From Terramyces sp. JEL0728 (lineage: Eukaryota > Chytridiomycota > Chytridiomycetes > Rhizophydiales > Terramycetaceae), in the NCBI GenBank assembly GCA_027603945.1, contig JADIIU010000004.1, forward strand, positions 124,001 to 188,000: a stretch of 64,000 nt of DNA, written 5' to 3'. Every line of letters begins with the position of its first letter. The first letter of the stretch is position 1. Shown here one piece after another: positions 22,232-32,932 of the stretch. The translations under genes were made by a program, and so were the position numbers. The notes beneath the pieces are model-generated. The model was not told the DNA's origin and did no database searches. It was given only the letters and a program-made list of their open reading frames with translations.

Positions 22232-24981
22232 ATGCAGCGAATCTGGAATACTTTTCGAAATTATTCAGTTAGAGCGCCATTGAAGAAAATCAAACTCAAT
22301 CTAACGGCTAATTCGTCTATTATTGAAGATCGCCAACCAACGAAACTGAAAAAGGAGTTGGACACTCTGCAAGAACAGCATCCAAACCATGTCTTGCTGG
22401 TTCAAGTTGGAATGTTTTACGAGATATATGATTGCGGGAATTACTTGGATGAAATATCGAATTTGTTGAATTTAAGAATTGCACACCATAAAAGCAGTGA
22501 TTCAAATAATGATCATCGGTATATGCGGTTTGCTGGATTTCCTATGGTATCACTTAAATCTTACTTGCCCACTCTATTGTCTAACGGCAATTCGGTCGCA
22601 ATTGTTAATCAGAGCCAAAAAGACAACCTGTCTAATACAATTACGCGGAGAGTTGCCAGGATAATCACCCCTGGGACAGTGCTGGATGAATTGGACACTG
22701 TAACAAACGAGAATACCTTTTTGCTAGCTATCAATTCGGGTACCTCTACTAGAAGCAAAAAATTAGGGCTGGCATGGTTGGTATTTCGAATTGACGTTAG
22801 GATATTAGCACTGGCGAATTCTACTTTTCAAACTCCACAATAAAAGAGTTGCAAAGCGAATTGGTACGGATACAACCAAAGGAAATACTGATAACTGAAG
22901 AGCTTGCAGAAAGGCAAGATATCATCAAAGAATTGGAAAACCAAAATGCCGTTATCACAAAAAAACCCAAAGAATTCTTTATATCTGAAGAATCCAAAGT
23001 CTTGCTATCAAATGCAATAGTAGCAAATGAGCCAGCTAGGGCTATTTTGGCTGTCTCGCACGGTGAAATCCTCAAGGGGTTGAAACCGCTTGTTCTGGAA
23101 GCTGCAGCTGGAATACTTTCATATATATCTGAAAATTTTCCAGAAATTAATCCAGTAGTACACCCGCCGTTAGAAATTGAAACAAAGAATACCTTGAAAT
23201 TGAATTCAATATCAATTCAGTCGCTGGAAATAATAAGAAACCTGCGAGATAGGACAAGAGCTGGAAGTTTAATATCTGTAATCGACAACACAAAGACAAG
23301 CAGCGGATCCAGGCTTCTTGCATCAAGATTAACCGCTCCGAGCACCAATATCACTTTAATTAATTCAAGACTGGATATGATTAATGTATTCTACAATGAC
23401 AGTCCGCTTACAAACAAAGTATTAGCATTATTATCGCAGTGCAAAGACGTTGAAAAAGCACTGCAGCGAATACACTTCAAAAACGGAAGCCCGATAGATG
23501 TATATAATATTATTTCAACGTTAAAACATGCCGGCGAGATTAAAACTGTTCTAAGTGAAAAGGATACCTCTTGTCTTCAGGCGAAAAACAATTTGGGAGA
23601 TTTCAGAGAAATTGTAAAGAATATGGCTGGGATATTCAATCCAGATAATTTTAGGAATAAAATTGAACCAGGCACTATTAATGATGGGGTTGATGGAGAG
23701 CTGGATAAATTGCGAACATCATGCAAAGATTTGCAAGAAAAGAAAGATAAATTAATGGGATATCTGCAATCTATTTTCAGTACAGCTACCTCCTAATTCT
23801 AGATATTAAAGTAGTATTAGGCAGCGACAGTAAATATGGCCCTGTGGTTTCTTTTGGCAATGTGGTTGAATCTACCAACTTGCGTATACAGAGTATAGTA
23901 AAGAAAACGCCTACCATGAACTTTATTTCCACTGGCAAAACTAATTTGAAGATTCAGCATCAAGTATAACGTGTTAACCAGGAATGGACCCAGTTGCATA
24001 GCCAGATTGAAGAGCTGCAAGATAGAGTTATTGGACATGAAATCACGTTATTTGAAGAAGCTTGCGAAAAGGTAGATTGAAATTGATGCCAGATCAAAGC
24101 ACAGAGTTTAAATATCATGAAAATGAGCGAGGCTTTGGCTGAAGTGGATGTGTGTTGCTCAAACGCCAAGTTTGCTCTTGAAAATGGATACGTTAAACCT
24201 GAAATCGTCCCCGGGTAATTGGATATTAATGCAGCTCACAAATTGCTGTCGAGGGAGGGAGACACCCGGTGGTAGAGAATTGCCAACTAGCAAGAGGAAA
24301 CACTTTTGTTATCAATGACGTTTCGCTAACTAATAAGGAAAAAGTCAAAGTTATTACCGGACCAAATATGGTTGCCTGTTTCTCATTTAGGGAGGTAAAT
24401 CCACGTATCTAAGACAATGGTAAATTTGGTTAATCCAAGCGCTCTAATTACAATTTTGGCTCAAGCCGGCCTATATGTTCCTTGTACCCGTGCCCAGCTT
24501 GGTATCGTAGACCAAATATTCACGCGAATTGGGTCTTCAGATGACTTGTCAAACAACAAATCTACGTTCATGGTAAGATGAGATAATATAGGTTGAAATG
24601 GAAGAAACCGCTTATATCCTGAAGAATGCAACGAAATCGTCTTTGATAATTATGGACGAAGTAGGGAGGGGTACTTCCACCAAAGATGGTTTATCTCTAG
24701 CTTTATCCATCTTGGAATATATTGTGAATGAAGCAAAATCCGTGTGCTTATTTGCGACTCACTACCATGAACTAGGGCCGTTGATTGCAGAAAAGAAATT
24801 GAAAGGAATAGTCTTTTATCAAGCTAAAGCCACCGAAACGGATGACTCCTTGACTTGTCTTTACAAGATCCTGCCAGGTATCATGGACCAATCACATGGA
24901 ATAATGATGGCCAAGATGGCTGGAATCCCTCAATCAATAATTTCCAACGCGAAAGCATACTATAAATCATTTATATTGTAA
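22232..24981 (+). CDS. MSH1: Mitochondrial MutS homolog MSH1
   Basis: Mismatch-binding ATPase that maintains mitochondrial DNA. Eight introns at 22781-22800, 23780-23802, 23964-23981 (18 nt, the shortest), 24072-24092, 24215-24234, 24371-24390, 24420-24439 and 24573-24591; 862 aa. [14 protein letters not shown] is Arg-rich without acids and fits a presequence. The mismatch-contact Phe-x-Glu motif is in [11 protein letters not shown] near residue 60. The Walker A (GPNMGGKST) is split by an intron. Walker B is [13 protein letters not shown], and the FATHYHEL switch follows. The MSH1-type N-terminal motif [11 protein letters not shown] supports MSH1 over MSH2-6. Confidence 0.9.
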
Positions 24982-24987
24982 AATATA

Positions 24988-25212
24988 TTATCCTATTGCT
25001 TCAATGTTCGCTTCTATACTCGTAATAATATCAATTTCTTCGAATGAGTTGTGTATGGTGGATGAATCATCGCAGCAATCCGTATCTGATTCTTTTTGTC
25101 CGTAGCATGATAATATATACAGAAATACAGAATAGAGGAGCAGTAAAAACGGTACCGTGATTAACAGAATCGATAGGACTGTTGTAAGTGTATTGTCTGC
25201 TGTAGTCGACAT
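24988..25212 (-). CDS. Small single-pass membrane protein
   Basis: 74 aa from MSTTADN. One strong hydrophobic helix at residues ~10-36, then a Cys-containing loop (DTDCCDD) and an acidic tail. An upstream in-frame extension exists to 25296. No family is recognised. It converges with MSH1 with only 6 nt between the stops and starts about 90 nt after the BCKDH E2 stop on the same strand. Support is limited to size, membrane pattern and position. Confidence 0.5.
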   Translation of the reverse strand: MSTTADNTLTTVLSILLITVPFLLLLYSVFLYILSCYGQKESDTDCCDDSSTIHNSFEEIDIITSIEANIEAIG

Positions 25213-25304
25213 TGAATCGCGGTAAAACAACTTGGGGAAAAACACGTAAATGAGTAATGGCGAACTATACCATATTTGGTTAATCGTTAGAATCATGCAA
25301 TATA

Positions 25305-26674
25305 TTATTTCAAGTTTGCTGTCAAAACAGTTGGGTGTTCCAAGTAGTTTTTCCAGAGCTGAACAAATCTAGCAACAGTGGCACCGTCGATTACACGATG
25401 GTCGGCATTGAAACTAACATTGATGATTTGCTTTGCCGTAACAGTTTCAACACCATTGACAGTTTCGAATCTTGGCAATCTCTGAACCTTGCCAATTGCT
25501 CCAATACAGACTTCAGATGAAACCAAAACTGGATGAAGCAGAGTGCCGCCAATATTTCCTACATTTGATAATGTGATGGTTCCGTTTTGCAGGTCAGTAT
25601 TGCTGATTTGACCTGATTTGCCTTTATTTTTCAAAACTTCAAGATCTGCTGCAATTTCCAAAATTGATTTGTCTTGGACATTTTTAACATTTGGGACGAT
25701 CAATCTATGATTAAGTAGCAAGTACCCTTGCGGTGTATCCATGGCAATACCGATATTGTGTGAATGGCGATATAATAGAGACGGGGTAGTATCTGCATTG
25801 GTGATTTGGGCATTCAAAATTGGGAAATCCAAGAGTGCTTGGGACATTGCTTTCAAGAATATTGGCATGTAAGAAATCTTTTCAAAGCTGTGCTTTCCAT
25901 TGGAATTTTTTAAATAAGAGTTGATTTCAGCTCGGAATTTGGCCATTGCGTCGAATTCGATTTCGTCCGAGAAACCAAAGTGAGGAATAGTAAGGGACTT
26001 TGTCATTGATTTAAACATTGCTTTTTGAATTGGAGTGAGTTGCTTGGTGTGGTCCTTTCCTTCAGATTTTTGTTTTGCTAGAGATCAGCGATAGTTACCT
26101 GGAGCAGATGTTTGTTCTCCATTAACAAATGCGAGGATATCTCCTTTCAAAATGCGGCCTTGAGGTCCGGTCCCAGTTACTTGGCGGATATCAATATTGT
26201 TTTCTTTGGCAATTCTGCGTACTGCTGGGGCTGCAAAGGTTTGTTTACCATCGTGCTCTTTAACCTCAGCAGGGGCATGTTGGACATCTGGGGTGCTTGG
26301 GGCAGCAGGCTTTGCAGCAACTTTTTCAGGCTCAGATTGAGTTTCTATAGCATCATCAGTCTCAATATCTACTAATGGTGCTCCAACTTTTGCAATTCCA
26401 CCAACTTCATGGTAGAGTTTCAAAATCTTTCCTTCATAGCGGGATGAAATTTCAACAGCTGCTTTATCTGATTGAACTTCGCAAATTTTACTGAATTCTT
26501 CAACTGTATCGCCTGGTTTGACAAACCTGTTGTTAGTTGAGATTACCATTGGATTAGCTCGACTTCCGAGATACCTTCGCCAATATCTGCCAAGTTGAAT
26601 GGAGTGGTTGCAAACCATGGGCGAGTGGTGATGAAAGATCGTTTTGGCGCTAGTCTTTTGATTCTGCTCAGCAT
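25305..26674 (-). CDS. DBT: Branched-chain 2-oxoacid dehydrogenase E2 (lipoamide acyltransferase)
   Basis: Core acyltransferase of the mitochondrial complex that degrades Val, Leu and Ile. Introns at 26527-26546 (20) and 26078-26098 (21); 442 aa. MLSRIKRLAPKRSFITTRPW is a clear mitochondrial presequence. The lipoyl domain follows, with the lipoylated Lys in VQSDKAAVEI. The E3/E1-binding domain is FAAPAVRRIAKENNIDIRQV...GPQGRILKGDI. The catalytic domain ends with the His-x-x-x-Asp motif in DHRVIDGA. SDKA at the lipoyl site and the FGFSDE.E motif favour BCKDH over pyruvate dehydrogenase E2. Confidence 0.9.
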
Positions 26675-26897
26675 GTTAAATTTTTTGCAAAATTGCCCTG
26701 TGACTTGTGATGCCAAAACGGTTTGGAAAAGGAAAGTCATGAGAGCACTGTAATTAAAAAACTTGCAATTTATTCATGCATTTACATTAAAGCTAAAGAG
26801 GTTGTTTCCCTTGGCCGGCCTAGTCTGAAAGTCTTTTAAAGAGCGGCAGAGCAAGGAAGGCTCTGAACCGTATTCGCTTCTGCTGTTCAGCTATTAA

Positions 26898-27677
26898 TTA
26901 CCGCACAATCAGGTAGGGGTCAGATTCACCACACAAGTGATTCCCTGTCTGTACGTGAGTCAAGATTCCTTCCTCTCCAGGATTTACTACTTTGAATTCC
27001 ATTTCCATTCTGTAGCTATATTCCATCCATTCAAATTTCCTTTGATAAGCAAATACTCACCATAGTGAATCTGGGCCTTTCTCAAACGACAGAAAAGCCT
27101 TTTGGGAGCAGCAGTTCCAAGTATGAGTGGAAAAGGACCTTGCAGTGGAAGTCAAGTACAACTACATTAGCAATCCCTACTGGTTTGGATACTTGCGGCA
27201 GATTGATCTTGACATAAAACGCTTCTCCCCACCTTACTCTTTTATCCGGCTCGTTCAAATATGCCCTCTCCAATTGAAAAGTCGCTCTGGCGCGACCTTC
27301 GCGAGGATCTTGGCTGCTGGAAACAGTTACTGCGTTGACTTCATCATCTTTTAATTTTGGATAACTATCTGAGGGTACTGCTGCCAAGAACCCGTTCATT
27401 TTTTTACACTGATTTTAGTTTAATATCACGCCAATCATTATATTTTCATCAAATAGTAATTCCTTTGAAATTTCCGTCTACATTAACCTCGTTTACTCTG
27501 GAATTTGCAAGCGACAATCGGATGTCTTGCTTGCTCGATTCTCCTTCTCCGTTTTCCATCTTTGCGAGGAATTCTTTAAGCATTTCCTAGGTTAACTCCT
27601 TATACTTCTCTCAATACCGTCTCTTCGCACCAGTTACCTGACCTCTTTGATACTTTCTTTGGAATCTTTGTAGACAT
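26898..27677 (-). CDS. CFAP161: Flagella-associated protein CFAP161
   Basis: CFAP161 is a microtubule inner protein of axonemal doublets. Six exons, introns at 27587-27605 (19), 27478-27496 (19), 27409-27429 (21), 27162-27180 (19) and 27040-27060 (21); 226 aa. The first exon gives RSGNWCEETVLREE, matching the conserved GNW.ED..LEE start. The middle has FDENIMIG and DDEVNAVTVSS. The C-terminal part runs RWGEAFYVKI, LYLTSTAR, then HLCGESDPYLIVR. Exons are so short that no single open frame reveals the gene; the join is supported by order and frame. It lies 30 nt downstream of the CFAP119 stop. Confidence 0.8.
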
Positions 27678-27707
27678 TTCAATAAAATTACGTAACTTTA
27701 TTAACAA

Positions 27708-28637
27708 TCATTTTTTAGGTTTTCCAATTGGCTTCTTCTTGTCGTCTTCCTTTGTTTTAGCATTTGCAGCTTCTTCTTGGGCAGCAATCTTTTGAGAAAC
27801 TGTTGTTTTAATTTCATCCAATTTAGTTACCAATACCGACGTGATATAGGATTTCAACTCATTAATAGCAGCTTCGTGTTTAGGAGAGAGCAGCGGCGGG
27901 GGTTCGACCTGCTCTTCCACCTCTTGAAGAACTTCCTGTGCTGGAATCGGCTCCTCTGTTTTTTCCACTTCTGCTGGTTCTTCTTCTTCGGTTGGCTGTT
28001 CCTCTTCTTCTTGGTTCTTGATTAATTCTTTGGTCACTTCTTCGACTTTCTCTTCCTCTTCTTGGAGAATATTTGCACTTTTGACAGGCATAAAGTTTTC
28101 AATCACGAATTCAACCCTCATCTTCTTTGTGAAAGCATACTTGTACAAGAAATAATGGCGGAAATATCTAACTTTAGATTAAAGTACGTGTTGGTTACAT
28201 AATCAACCACTGATAGCATTTCCTTGTAAGAAAATATCTTTTCGCTGATGGGCGGCCTGTTGATTGAGTGCTTCAGAACCAAGTCTTTGAAATATCCATA
28301 GTCTCGTGCCCAGTTGATGTCGGAATTTGCTACTGTTAAAAGCAGATTACAGGTAACGTAGCGGTTGGTATCCTTCACGACAGAAAAAAACACCGAAGTC
28401 TGTTCTTCCTGAAACTTAGCCTTTTTCGCAAATCTTGTTAATTCGCTGTTACTCGATAGTGTAATAATACAAGTCTCGCAAGATTACTGAGCGTTCATCA
28501 TTCCCCAATCCAAATTGAAAATTAATATAATCTAACGACTCTGTCTTGTCTTTCAATGACAGGTAATCTTCTATTTGGCTTGCGGTTAAATCTCTCCAGA
28601 GCAACGAATCAGCCTGAGATGAAATATTGAATACCAT
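27708..28637 (-). CDS. CFAP119: Flagella-associated protein CFAP119 (CCDC189-like)
   Basis: Introns at 28434-28452 (19) and 28168-28187 (20); 296 aa from MVFNISSQ (the frame extends upstream only from a TTG). Conserved features are LRDLYYYTIEFAKKAKF, EQTSVFF, HSINRPPISEKIF and NTYFRHYFLYKYAFT, as in CCDC189/CFAP119, a C1a central-apparatus component. The second half is a strongly acidic Glu-rich run (residues ~165-220), then a predicted helix and a Lys-rich end. It sits directly upstream of CFAP161 on the same strand, two flagellar genes in tandem. Confidence 0.75.
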
Positions 28638-29004
28638 TGGAATACGCGTGAAAAAGTCAAAATAACTGTACAGTAGCAATAACTTGATAACTTGTCAATA
28701 TATTATTGGCAATGAGCTAAGGTTGGATTTATCGAATTTCGGCCCTCAATAAGTATCGAATAGGGATGCAGCTGATATGCCAATCTCGGAATGTAAATGC
28801 GTACATGCTTGAAACAAGAATAGTGATGGATACTAAATTTCAAAGGTAATCAGTGCCAACAGTCCGAGCAAACGGAAAACTATCCCTGTAATAGTGGCCA
28901 ACCAATGGCTCTTGAGCAGAGTACAATCGAAAATCAGTCCCTTAAGTCGGATGAATCACCCGTAATGTCTAATTCCGACGGGAAAAAAATTTATTGCATC
29001 TGAA
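28638..29004. other. Shared upstream region of CFAP119 and the m-AAA protease gene
   Basis: AT-rich stretch between divergent start codons. No gene or RNA feature is supported. Confidence 0.5.
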
Positions 29005-31245
29005 ATGTTAAAGAGAGCACTCACTGCTCTTCGACCAAGGAGCATAAAATTTTCTGGTTTGTCAACCCAACAGCCAGTGAAGCATTTCCATTTCACACCA
29101 TCAGTGCTCAATAAAGTTCCAAAGGGATTTGAAGAATTCTTCAAGAATCAAGGTTCTAAAAAGGAGCAGGATTCAGAAAAACCAAAGAAACAAGCTGAAG
29201 ATAATGAAGAACCAGAGCCTCCAAGGAAACAGAAACCAAAAAAGGAGAATGAACAGGATTTCTTTTTCAAAATCGATTTAAATGCAAATAATATCATAAT
29301 TTACGGGATTCCAATTATATATCTGTTATATTTAATTTATTCCGAAGGCAATGTTAGCAAGGAAATTTCATGGAACGATTTCAGAAACAATTTGCTTGAA
29401 AAAGGACTGGTGGATAAACTGGTGGTTGCAAACCGTTCTATTGTTCGCATTTACTTGAATCCAGGTGCACCACAAATGGCTGGACAGACTGGAAAAAGTG
29501 CATTCTATTTCACCATTGGTAGTGTGGAAAGCTTTGAACATAATTTGGAAATCGCACAACGAGAATTGAATATCCCTTCAAATCAAAGAATTCCAGTTTC
29601 CTATTCTAATGAAACTAGCATTGCCAATATCTTAATGAATGTCGCACCAACTTTGATGTTGATTGGTGTTTTGGTATGGCTATCGAGAAAAGCTACTTCT
29701 GGAGCTGCTGGAGGTCCTGGAGGAGTCTTTAACATTGGCAAATCAAAGGCAAAATTGTATAACCAGGAAACTGACATACAAGTCAAATTCAAGGATGTAG
29801 CTGGAATGGACGAGGCCAAACAAGAAATCATGGAATTCGTAAAGTTTTTGAAAGATCCTGGATATTTCGAAAGGCTCGGTGCTAAAATTCCGAAAGGTGC
29901 TATTCTTTCAGGGCCGCCAGGTACTGGTAAAACACTCTTGGCCAAAGCTACTGCCGGCGAAGCTGGTGTGCCTTTCTTGTCGGTGTCTGGTTCTGAATTT
30001 GTTGAAATGTTTGTTGGTGTTGGTTCTTCAAGAGTTAGGGATCTGTTTTCCAATGCCAAAAAGAACTCGCCTTGCATTGTGTTTATCGACGAAATTGATG
30101 CAATCGGTAAAGCAAGAGGAAAAGGTGGCCAAATGGGCGGCAACGACGAAAGAGAGAGTACATTGAATCAGCTTTTGGTTGAAATGGACGGGTTCAGCGT
30201 TAGAGAACATGTTGTTGTTCTTGCAGGTACCAACAGACCAGATGTTCTTGATGCTGCTCTCCTCAGACCAGGCAGATTTGATAGACACATATCAATCGAT
30301 TTGCCCGACATCAAGGGAAGAGTTGATATTTTCAAAGTGCATCTAAAAGTGATCAAAACTGACGAAGATCGCGACCAGCTTGCAAGGAGACTTGCTGCCC
30401 TCACTCCCGGATTCTCTGGTGCTGATGTTGCCAACGTTTGTAACGAAGCTGCTTTGATTGGAGCTCGTTATGAAGCAGCTTCTGTTACGCTGGCTCACTT
30501 TGAAGCTGCAATTGAGCGTGTTATCGCAGGGTTGGAAAAGAAGAGCAGGGTTTTGTCCCCGGAAGAAAAGAATATTGTAATTCTGTATTAATTTAAGGTT
30601 GCTCATCATGAAGCCGGTCACGCTGTCGCGGGATGGTTTTTGGAACATGCTCACCCACTATTAAAAGTATCCATCATCCCTAGAGGTGTTGGCGCGCTTG
30701 GGTATGCACAATACCTTCCTAAAGAAGACTACCTGCAATCCACCTCGCAAATGTTGGATATGATGTGCATGACTTTGGGCGGACGTGTTGCTGAACAAAT
30801 ATTTTTCAACTCCATCACCACTGGTGCACAAGATGACTTGCAAAAAGTTACAAAATCTGCCTATGCACAAGTAGCTACATATGGTATGACTAGCGCTCTG
30901 GGCAATATTTCATATGGCCGTATAGATCAACAAGAACAGAATTTCCAAAAGCCATACTCTGAATCAACTGCCCAGTTAATGGATGACGAAGTACGTAGCA
31001 TTATTGCAAAAGCATATGAACGCACTTTTAATCTTTTGACTGAAAAGAGAGAATCTGTTGAAAAGGTAGCTAGACTATTACTTGAAAAGGAAGTAATAGG
31101 AAGGGACGACATGATTCGATTACTAGGCCCTAGGTATTAATTATTTAATTGTAGACCATTCGCAGAGTCTGGAAATTACGTTGAATATCTTGGTGATGGG
31201 AATATTCATAGACTGCCAGATGTCACCCCAGAAACAAAATTGTAG
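29005..31245 (+). CDS. AFG3: Mitochondrial m-AAA protease subunit (AFG3/YTA12, FtsH family)
   Basis: Inner-membrane ATP-dependent metalloprotease. Introns at 30577-30597 (21, ending AAG) and 31134-31154 (21); 732 aa. The first ~45 residues are a mitochondrial presequence ([16 protein letters not shown]). Two transmembrane segments lie near residues 95-110 and 210-230. Walker A is GPPGTGKT, Walker B is [11 protein letters not shown], and the SRH has [10 protein letters not shown]. The zinc site HEAGH ([12 protein letters not shown]) begins right after the first intron. The second intron restores the C-terminal [16 protein letters not shown]. Domain order and length are complete. Confidence 0.96.
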
Positions 31246-31838
31246 GTTAACAATAAAAATTTAAGCAGATATTTTGCGTGGTACTAGGTTTAGAAATGTT
31301 GGCGGTAAGAAATCCTCTTGGCTGCGTTGGTTCATGCACACTTAATTGGCGCATCACTGAATTCTCAGACGCTAAACAAATTTTTACCAACCTACTTGAA
31401 ACGTGCCAAAACAATACACAAGGGATGAAACAACTTTATTGAAAAAAGAATATAGAAAGATTACACTGAATGATTGCGGCTCATTCAAACATCCATTCTT
31501 ATTTTGTTAATCCTCGGAACAGATATTCGCAGACACGCTCAGACTTATGTTTTTCAACTCGACGCCAAGGTCTTGCAAACAGTCGGCCGCAGTGTCTCAA
31601 AGTAAAACATAAACTGCTGAAAACCCTCACTACAGCTGATAGATAACAAAAGACTAAAGAGAAACTCCCCCGCATTCTTTTTGATTTTCAATTTTCATTT
31701 TTTTCTACCGTTTTTTAGATTTGGTTTGGACTTTGGTAGCGGGTGTTCCATTTGGCCGAAACGCCAGGTGGTGAAATAAATTGCGTTGGCATCGGGCAAA
31801 TATAAATAGCCCACAAAAATCGTCAAAGTGCTTCCCAA
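31246..31838. other. Intergenic with unclear minus-strand open frames
   Basis: Minus-strand frames at about 31504-31680 are open in two phases and look protein-like (one ends ERVCEYLFRGLTK, another NISLSVSANICSED). I could not find a start, splice sites or a family that joins them. The right end holds the PacC-like promoter. Confidence 0.35.
31801..31809 (+). promoter_or_regulatory. TATA box of the PacC-like gene
   Basis: TATAAATAG is 38 nt before the ATG at 31839, the same close spacing as at other genes here. Confidence 0.6.
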
Positions 31839-32517
31839 ATGGATTTGAAAAAAATTGTAAATTCAGACGAAGATGAATATTATCCTCTAGTACCCATTAA
31901 AACAGAAGTGGTATCTTCCAACCAACCCGTCACAATTATACTGAAAGAGTGTCTGTGGGGGAAACCTCATTGCTCCCAACTATTTCCCAATGATCAAGCG
32001 CTATTTGATCATGTCAATCAAGTTCATATTGGACGCAAAAAGACAGACAACCTGTGTCTCTCCTGTCACTGGGGAAACTGCAATGTGGTCTGCACAAAGA
32101 GAGACCACATCACTTCGCACATCAAAGTACATATCCCAGTAAAACCTTACAAGTGCAAGGTACGGACCAGCTTAATTATAGAAATGCACGAGATGCTTTA
32201 AACGAGCGCAAGATCTGACAAAGCACCAAAAGACGCATGAAGAGCCAATAGAAAAGGAAAAGCCAGTTCACAAGAGATCAATTTCGATATTTTCCGCAGT
32301 TTCGTCAGATACAACCGTTTCTTCTGTGATACCAGATGGATACATGTCGGACCCTGGAATTGAAATTGACGAGGTGATTAAACTACAGAAAGGGGATGAT
32401 ATATGGTGTGCCAAACCATTAGCACAGAAAAGAAAGAGGAATATAGTGTCTGAGCTTACTTACAAGATAAAGTCCAGGCGATTGGAAAAAGCTATACACT
32501 TGAGAGAGTCTGCATAA
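31839..32517 (+). CDS. RIM101: PacC/Rim101-type zinc-finger transcription factor (short form)
   Basis: PacC factors regulate alkaline-pH responses in fungi. One 22-nt intron at 32160-32181; 218 aa. Three C2H2 fingers occupy residues ~37-140. The signatures VHIGRK, CHWGNCN and [20 protein letters not shown] are diagnostic, followed by [15 protein letters not shown]. The C-terminal part is basic ([18 protein letters not shown]), possibly a nuclear signal. Ascomycete PacC is roughly three times longer and has a pH-cleaved regulatory tail that is absent here, so this may be constitutively active or regulated otherwise. Confidence 0.87.
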
Positions 32518-32932
32518 ATTGTAAATATCCCGCTTCTTAAACTTAATATAATTCGATTTCCTATTCCGTTTGTCGTGTGAGCCAATTTCTTACACTTGGC
32601 CGAACATCGGAAAAACTGATCCCGCCCGCATTACCAATCAAGCCTTCCATCTGATCAAATGATCAGTGGTGCAAATTGATCAATTTTGGTAAAACAATAA
32701 ACGCAGAAAATGGAGGTCTTCATTTGTGAAAAGTGCCGAAATTCTTCCTGAACCTCTTTCCCCTTACAAATGAGTGTTGTTGGTGTTTAAGCAGACAGGG
32801 CTGCATTGCATAGTGGGAAAAGAAGCCCCACTATATATATTAGTATAATTGTTCTTTCCGCACGGGGATATTGGCACGCATTTAGCTCTCGGCCCGAGGA
32901 TTGACTGAGAATTTTAAAGCAAAGCCAATTTA
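32518..32932. other. Intergenic between convergent genes
   Basis: Lies between the stops of the PacC-like gene and the coiled-coil/propeller gene. It contains a TATATATA run near 32833 and nothing that I can call as a gene. Confidence 0.45.

Noticed and set aside
22232..24981. Frameshifted MSH pseudogene, because the frame changes many times
   Set aside because: Every frame change coincides with a consensus 18-23 nt intron and removing all eight gives an intact MSH1.
26898..27677. Two separate small genes (split near 27449)
   Set aside because: The pieces match the N- and C-terminal parts of CFAP161 in order, and three consensus introns join them in frame.
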